A stretch of DNA of 64,000 nucleotides, taken from NCBI RefSeq assembly GCF_014207565.1, contig NZ_JACHGJ010000008.1:62001-126000 (forward strand), written 5' to 3'. The position numbers and the translations under genes were made by a program. Below are positions 60,787 through 64,000 of this stretch, piece by piece. This stretch comes from Spirochaeta isovalerica. Its GTDB lineage: Bacteria; Spirochaetota; Spirochaetia; DSM-2461. The notes under the pieces are model-generated. The model worked only from the letters and a program-made list of their open reading frames with translations. It was not told the DNA's origin and searched no databases. The number at the start of each line of letters is the position of its first letter. Positions within the stretch are counted from its first letter, which is position 1.

Positions 60787-61320
60787 TCAGCTCTGGTAGC
60801 CGGCTTCCATAATCTTGATATTGATCGGGTTGTGCTTCTTGTTTCTCGCCGAGATAGCTTCATCGAGCGCCTCTTTCAAAGCGTCCATGGAAGCGATTTC
60901 CGGTTTGACTTTAAGAAGATAGCCCAATGCCGCCATATTGGCAGCTCTCAGCGAACCGGCCGCTTCGGATATATCATTGGCATTGACGCTCTCCACTTTG
61001 ATGTCAGACCGCGAGGGCTTGTCCTGGATAAGAGAGCTGTTGTAAAGCATCATTCCGCCTTCCGCCATTTTCGGCTCGAACTTGTGCATGGACGGAGTGT
61101 TGAGAGCGATAACGATAGTGGGATGCTCAATGACGGGAGAGGATATCTCCTCATCGGATATTATCACCTTGCAATGAGCTGTTCCCCCGCGCATTTCCGC
61201 CCCGTAGGAGGGAATATGGGACACGTGTTTTCCCTCTCTCATTGCCGCTATGCAGAGCAGCTTGCCCGCGAGGAGAACGCCCTGACCGCCGAATCCCGAA
61301 ATGATTATTTCTTCATGCAT
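60787..61320 (-). CDS. 2-oxoacid:ferredoxin oxidoreductase, gamma subunit
   Basis: The 177-residue gamma-type subunit contains GFGGQGVLLAGKLLCIAA and PSYGAEMRGGTAHC, standard for KorC/VorA-type subunits. It overlaps the beta gene by one base (TGATG), so translation is coupled. It is last in the operon. It helps the CoA-dependent oxidative decarboxylation of 2-oxoacids with ferredoxin as acceptor. A longer frame to 61389 is rejected. Confidence 0.9.
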   Translation of the reverse strand: MHEEIIISGFGGQGVLLAGKLLCIAAMREGKHVSHIPSYGAEMRGGTAHCKVIISDEEISSPVIEHPTIVIALNTPSMHKFEPKMAEGGMMLYNSSLIQDKPSRSDIKVESVNANDISEAAGSLRAANMAALGYLLKVKPEIASMDALKEALDEAISARNKKHNPINIKIMEAGYQS

Positions 61321-62072
61321 CAGATTTTCTCCTTTTCTTCGCGGAATACTCCGAGGGGATAATAGGGAACCATAGCGCTTTCCACCCATTGGGCGGCTTT
61401 AACCGGAGCTACGCCCCAGTTGGTAGGACAGGTAGAGAGGATTTCCACAAAGGAATACCCTTTTCCTTCCATCTGATTCTGCAGTGCTTTTTTGATCGCC
61501 TTTTTTGTCTTTCTTATATTCTTGACGTCGTGAATAGAAGTCCTCTCGATGTAGACCGGAGCGACAAGAGTGTTCATCATCTCACAGGCCCTGATGGGGT
61601 ACCCCACATCCTCAACGTCGCGGCCGTAAGGAGTGGTTTTCGTTATCTGCTCAGACATGGTAGTCGGAGCCATCTGGCCGCCGGTCATACCGTAAATGGC
61701 ATTGTTGACGAAAATGACTGATATGTTTTCCCCTCTGTTGGCCGCGTGGATGGTTTCGCCCGTACCGATCGCCAGCAGGTCGCCGTCTCCCTGATAGGAA
61801 ATGACGATTTTATCGGGATGTACCCGTTTGACTCCCGTAGCGACAGCGGGCGCTCTACCGTGAGCCGCTTCGATGCCATCGGCATTGATATAGTCATAAA
61901 TAAGCACCGAACATCCTACCGGAGCGACGACAATGGCCTCTTCCCGGATACCGAGCTCATCCATAACCTCTGCGAGAAGCTTGTGAATAATCCCGTGTCC
62001 GCATCCCGGACAGTAGTGGGTTTTCTTTTCTTTTAACGATTCTGGTCTGGTATATATTAATTCTTCCGTCAT
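61320..62072 (-). CDS. 2-oxoacid:ferredoxin oxidoreductase, beta subunit
   Basis: The 250-residue TPP-binding subunit has HYCPGCGHGIIHKLLAE at the start, QGDGDLLAIGTGETIHAANRG for TPP and magnesium, and FVNNAIYGMTGGQMAPTT. It pairs with the alpha subunit to form the active site. It follows the alpha gene after 4 bp. The exact oxoacid (2-oxoglutarate or branched-chain) is not determined by these motifs. Confidence 0.92.
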   Translation of the reverse strand: MTEELIYTRPESLKEKKTHYCPGCGHGIIHKLLAEVMDELGIREEAIVVAPVGCSVLIYDYINADGIEAAHGRAPAVATGVKRVHPDKIVISYQGDGDLLAIGTGETIHAANRGENISVIFVNNAIYGMTGGQMAPTTMSEQITKTTPYGRDVEDVGYPIRACEMMNTLVAPVYIERTSIHDVKNIRKTKKAIKKALQNQMEGKGYSFVEILSTCPTNWGVAPVKAAQWVESAMVPYYPLGVFREEKEKI

Positions 62073-62076
62073 TTTA

Positions 62077-63126
62077 TCACCCGTAGCTCTTTACTATTTT
62101 AACAATTTCATTCGCTTCGGGCAGAGCTCCGCCCAGTTTACCGAGGAAATCCACTTCGGTGACACCGTTTACAGCGATATTGACATCTTCCAGCATCTGT
62201 CCGGCGCTCATTTCCACCGTAAGGACTTTTTTCACTTTTTTCGAAAGTTCATGCAGTTCCTTCATGGGGAAAGGCCAGAGTGTAATCGGCCGGAACAGTC
62301 CGACTTTTACACCTTCCCTGCGCAGCATTTTTACAGCTTTCCGCGCAATACGGGAGGACGTTCCATAGGAGACGATCAGGTAATCGGCGTCATCGGTCAT
62401 AAAAGACTCGGACTGAGTCGCTTCGCCTTCCACTTTTTTATAGAGTTCCTGAAGATGGATATTGTGTTTTTCCAGATAATCTTCCGGCGTCAGGCGGAGA
62501 GACATAACCTTGTTGGGCTCTCTCCCTTTGGCGCCTGAAACAGCCCAGGGCTTGGGAACCGGTTTAATATCCGGTTCGGGAAGGATGACCGGTTCGGACA
62601 TCTGACCCAGATAACCGTCTCCCAGAATCATGACAACCATTCTGTACTTATCTGCCAGATCGAAGGCCTGAACTGTGAGGTCCGCGATTTCCTGAACGTT
62701 ACCGGGAGCCAGTACGATGGTTCTGTAATCCCCGTTACCGCCTCCTCTCGTCGCCTGGAAATAATCGGCCTGGGAACCGGCGATACCGCCGAGACCGGGA
62801 CCGCCTCTCATCATATTGACCACAACGCAGGGCAGTTCCGCGCCGGCCAGATAGGAGATTCCCTCCTGTTTCAAAGACATACCCGGCGATGATGATGAGG
62901 TCATAACCCGGGCTCCGGCTCCGGAAGCACCGAAAACCATATTAATAGCGGCGACTTCGCTCTCCGCCTGAAGAAAACAACCGCCTCTCCGGGGCATTTC
63001 CTTGGACATATAAGCCGGAATTTCATTCTGCGGAGTTATGGGATATCCGAAGTAATGGGTGCATCCGGCCCGGATGGCCGCTTCCGCCAGAACTTCGTTC
63101 CCTTTCATTAGAACTGATTTACTCAT
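62077..63126 (-). CDS. 2-oxoacid:ferredoxin oxidoreductase, alpha subunit (VorB/KorA type)
   Basis: The 349-residue subunit has LMKGNEVLAEAAIRAGC, FGYPITPQNEIPAYM, TSSSSPGMSLKQEGISY and SYGTSSRIARKAV. The length and layout fit VorB, the branched-chain 2-oxoacid type, and also KorA. It overlaps the ferredoxin gene by 4 bp (ATGA). Branched-chain amino acid fermentation is a plausible role in an anaerobe. Confidence 0.9.
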   Translation of the reverse strand: MSKSVLMKGNEVLAEAAIRAGCTHYFGYPITPQNEIPAYMSKEMPRRGGCFLQAESEVAAINMVFGASGAGARVMTSSSSPGMSLKQEGISYLAGAELPCVVVNMMRGGPGLGGIAGSQADYFQATRGGGNGDYRTIVLAPGNVQEIADLTVQAFDLADKYRMVVMILGDGYLGQMSEPVILPEPDIKPVPKPWAVSGAKGREPNKVMSLRLTPEDYLEKHNIHLQELYKKVEGEATQSESFMTDDADYLIVSYGTSSRIARKAVKMLRREGVKVGLFRPITLWPFPMKELHELSKKVKKVLTVEMSAGQMLEDVNIAVNGVTEVDFLGKLGGALPEANEIVKIVKSYG

Positions 63127-63356
63127 GCTTTGGCCGCCTCCTCTTTGATTTTATATATCTGTATAGCTGAATCGGGGCACTGGACGGCGCACATGGAGCA
63201 CCCTGTGCATTTTGACAGGTCGATACAATAGGAATAGCTATTCCCCTGATTGTTGGTTTCGATGGACATTTCGAGAATTTTCTGCGGACAGGCAGCTGTA
63301 CATAAACCGCAGCCCTTACATCTCTCGATATCAATCTCTGGTCTACCTCTAGCCAT
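63123..63356 (-). CDS. Ferredoxin-type delta subunit, two 4Fe-4S clusters
   Basis: The 77-residue protein has CKGCGLCTAACP and CTGCSMCAVQCP, the pattern of a 2[4Fe-4S] ferredoxin. It is the first gene of the four-gene oxidoreductase operon and should pass electrons from the TPP site to free ferredoxin. It starts at ATG 63356. Confidence 0.9.
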   Translation of the reverse strand: MARGRPEIDIERCKGCGLCTAACPQKILEMSIETNNQGNSYSYCIDLSKCTGCSMCAVQCPDSAIQIYKIKEEAAKA

Positions 63357-63449
63357 TTTTATCTCCCTTATGTTTTTCTATGTGATCATTGTACCACATA
63401 AATCGGAGCAACCGGTAGCTTTTTTTTCGAAAAGAGTATTTTGCGATAA

Positions 63450-63899
63450 TTATTTCAACATTATTCTTAGTTGTCTATCGAATGCGTTGGCGAAAGCCTG
63501 CTTCTCTTTCGGTCCGAAAGCACTGTGTCTCTCCACGCCTCCGCCGTATTCCCGGAGCTCATACATAAAGTTTCTGACGGAAAGACGTTCCTTGATATTT
63601 TCTCTCGTATAGAGCACGCCGCGGTCATTGAGAACAGCTATATCCTTTTCTACGAGCTGGTCGGCCAGCGGAATGTCGCGGGTTATGACTAGATCGTCCC
63701 CTCTCACATTGTCGACGATGTAGAGATCGGCGCTCTGGTCCTTCGATTCGGTGACAACCATGGAGAAAAGTTCGTTCTCCTCCATGGGGATTGGTCTGTT
63801 GGCTGTATATATCAGCGGAATGGATTCCCTTTTCGCCGCCCGTTCCACAATCTCTCTGACAGGGCGGGGACAGGAGTCGGCATCGACCCAGACCCTCAT
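63450..63899 (-). CDS. YaiI/YqxD family protein (DUF188)
   Basis: The 149-residue protein begins RVWVDADSCPRPVREIV and has VTESKDQSADLYIVDNV, GDDLVITRDIPLADQL and LNDRGVLYTRENI, the standard blocks of the YaiI/UPF0178 group. This PIN-like fold has no assigned function. The start at 63899 overlaps the upstream stop (ATGA). Confidence 0.9.
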   Translation of the reverse strand: MRVWVDADSCPRPVREIVERAAKRESIPLIYTANRPIPMEENELFSMVVTESKDQSADLYIVDNVRGDDLVITRDIPLADQLVEKDIAVLNDRGVLYTRENIKERLSVRNFMYELREYGGGVERHSAFGPKEKQAFANAFDRQLRIMLK

Positions 63900-64000
63900 A
63901 AAGCGCCATCCTCCGGAACGGAAGCTCTGAAGATGAGGGCATCTCCTTCTACCATCCACGATGGAGCTCCCGCGGGAATGAACAGAGACTCCCCTTTCTC
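63896..64000 (-). CDS. Mannose-6-phosphate isomerase-like protein, C-terminal end only
   Basis: The last 34 residues of a gene entering from the right window edge read KGESLFIPAGAPSWMVEG and then IFRASVP. This resembles the cupin end of type I ManA, where GESLFIPAG is typical. It overlaps yaiI by 4 bp. Only the tail is visible, so the call is tentative. Confidence 0.55.
   Translation of the reverse strand, partial: EKGESLFIPAGAPSWMVEGDALIFRASVPEDGAL

Noticed and set aside
1-64000. CRISPR array, rRNA operon or insertion sequence
   Set aside because: No regularly spaced repeats, no rRNA-like blocks and no transposase reading frame were found on either strand.

Overview
The window looks like chromosomal DNA of a free-living, motile, anaerobic or microaerobic bacterium, most likely a spirochaete (Spirochaetota). 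This is judged from gene content and protein style, not from a marker gene. Supporting signs are a large chemosensory operon with a CheA that carries its own receiver, a FlaB-like flagellin relative, a four-gene 2-oxoacid:ferredoxin oxidoreductase, many lipoproteins, and tightly overlapping operons. No rRNA, complete prophage, insertion sequence or CRISPR array was seen.

Layout. 1-6.9 kb, minus strand: a truncated class III cyclase-like gene, a small lipoprotein, an SF1 helicase, and a MoxR / DUF58 / membrane-protein operon. 7-9.2 kb: a methyltransferase, a YheT-type hydrolase and a membrane protein. 9.4-20.8 kb: a dual-cache chemoreceptor faces an eight-gene, 9.4 kb operon transcribed as PilZ, CheW, CheW-like, CheB, CheR, CheA-REC and two class III nucleotidyl cyclases. 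The two cyclases carry reciprocal active-site losses: one lacks a metal-binding Asp, the other lacks the transition-state Asn and Arg. Together they could make one composite catalytic site, like mammalian C1/C2. 20.9-30.4 kb: mixed core metabolism, including a periplasmic glutathione peroxidase, a PlsC/lipid-kinase pair, a striking homologue of eukaryotic delta24-sterol reductase (DHCR24), a permease split over two genes, and a DUF362 ferredoxin protein.

30.5-48.5 kb is an accessory region, more AT-rich over much of its length. It holds tandem EF-hand-like lipoproteins, a DUF4143 ATPase, an intact HicAB module, an orphan HicB behind a HicA stub, further hicB shards, a flagellin-like protein with a signal peptide, and a probably truncated Fic protein. 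It also holds a truncated phosphorothioation-associated methyltransferase, a MazG-like protein, a frameshifted nuclease-helicase, a PLD-helicase-DUF3427 protein, AbiEi with only a stub of AbiEii, and HigBA. Several defence or toxin genes are broken while antitoxins remain, so this reads as a decaying defence island. It ends at a tRNA-Met/tRNA-Gln pair, next to an inverted 17-bp copy of the 3' part of the tRNA-Met gene.

48.8-64 kb is core again: asnS (possibly leaderless), a GH18-family protein and an asparaginase in one run, a PlsC-zinc-ribbon fusion, a GltS-type transporter, a large MASE3 hybrid histidine kinase, an NapH-like iron-sulfur membrane protein, and a membrane-bound LuxR-type regulator. 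It closes with the Vor/Kor-type oxidoreductase operon, YaiI and the C-terminal end of a ManA-like isomerase. All domain and family calls come from reading the sequence by eye; no database search was run.
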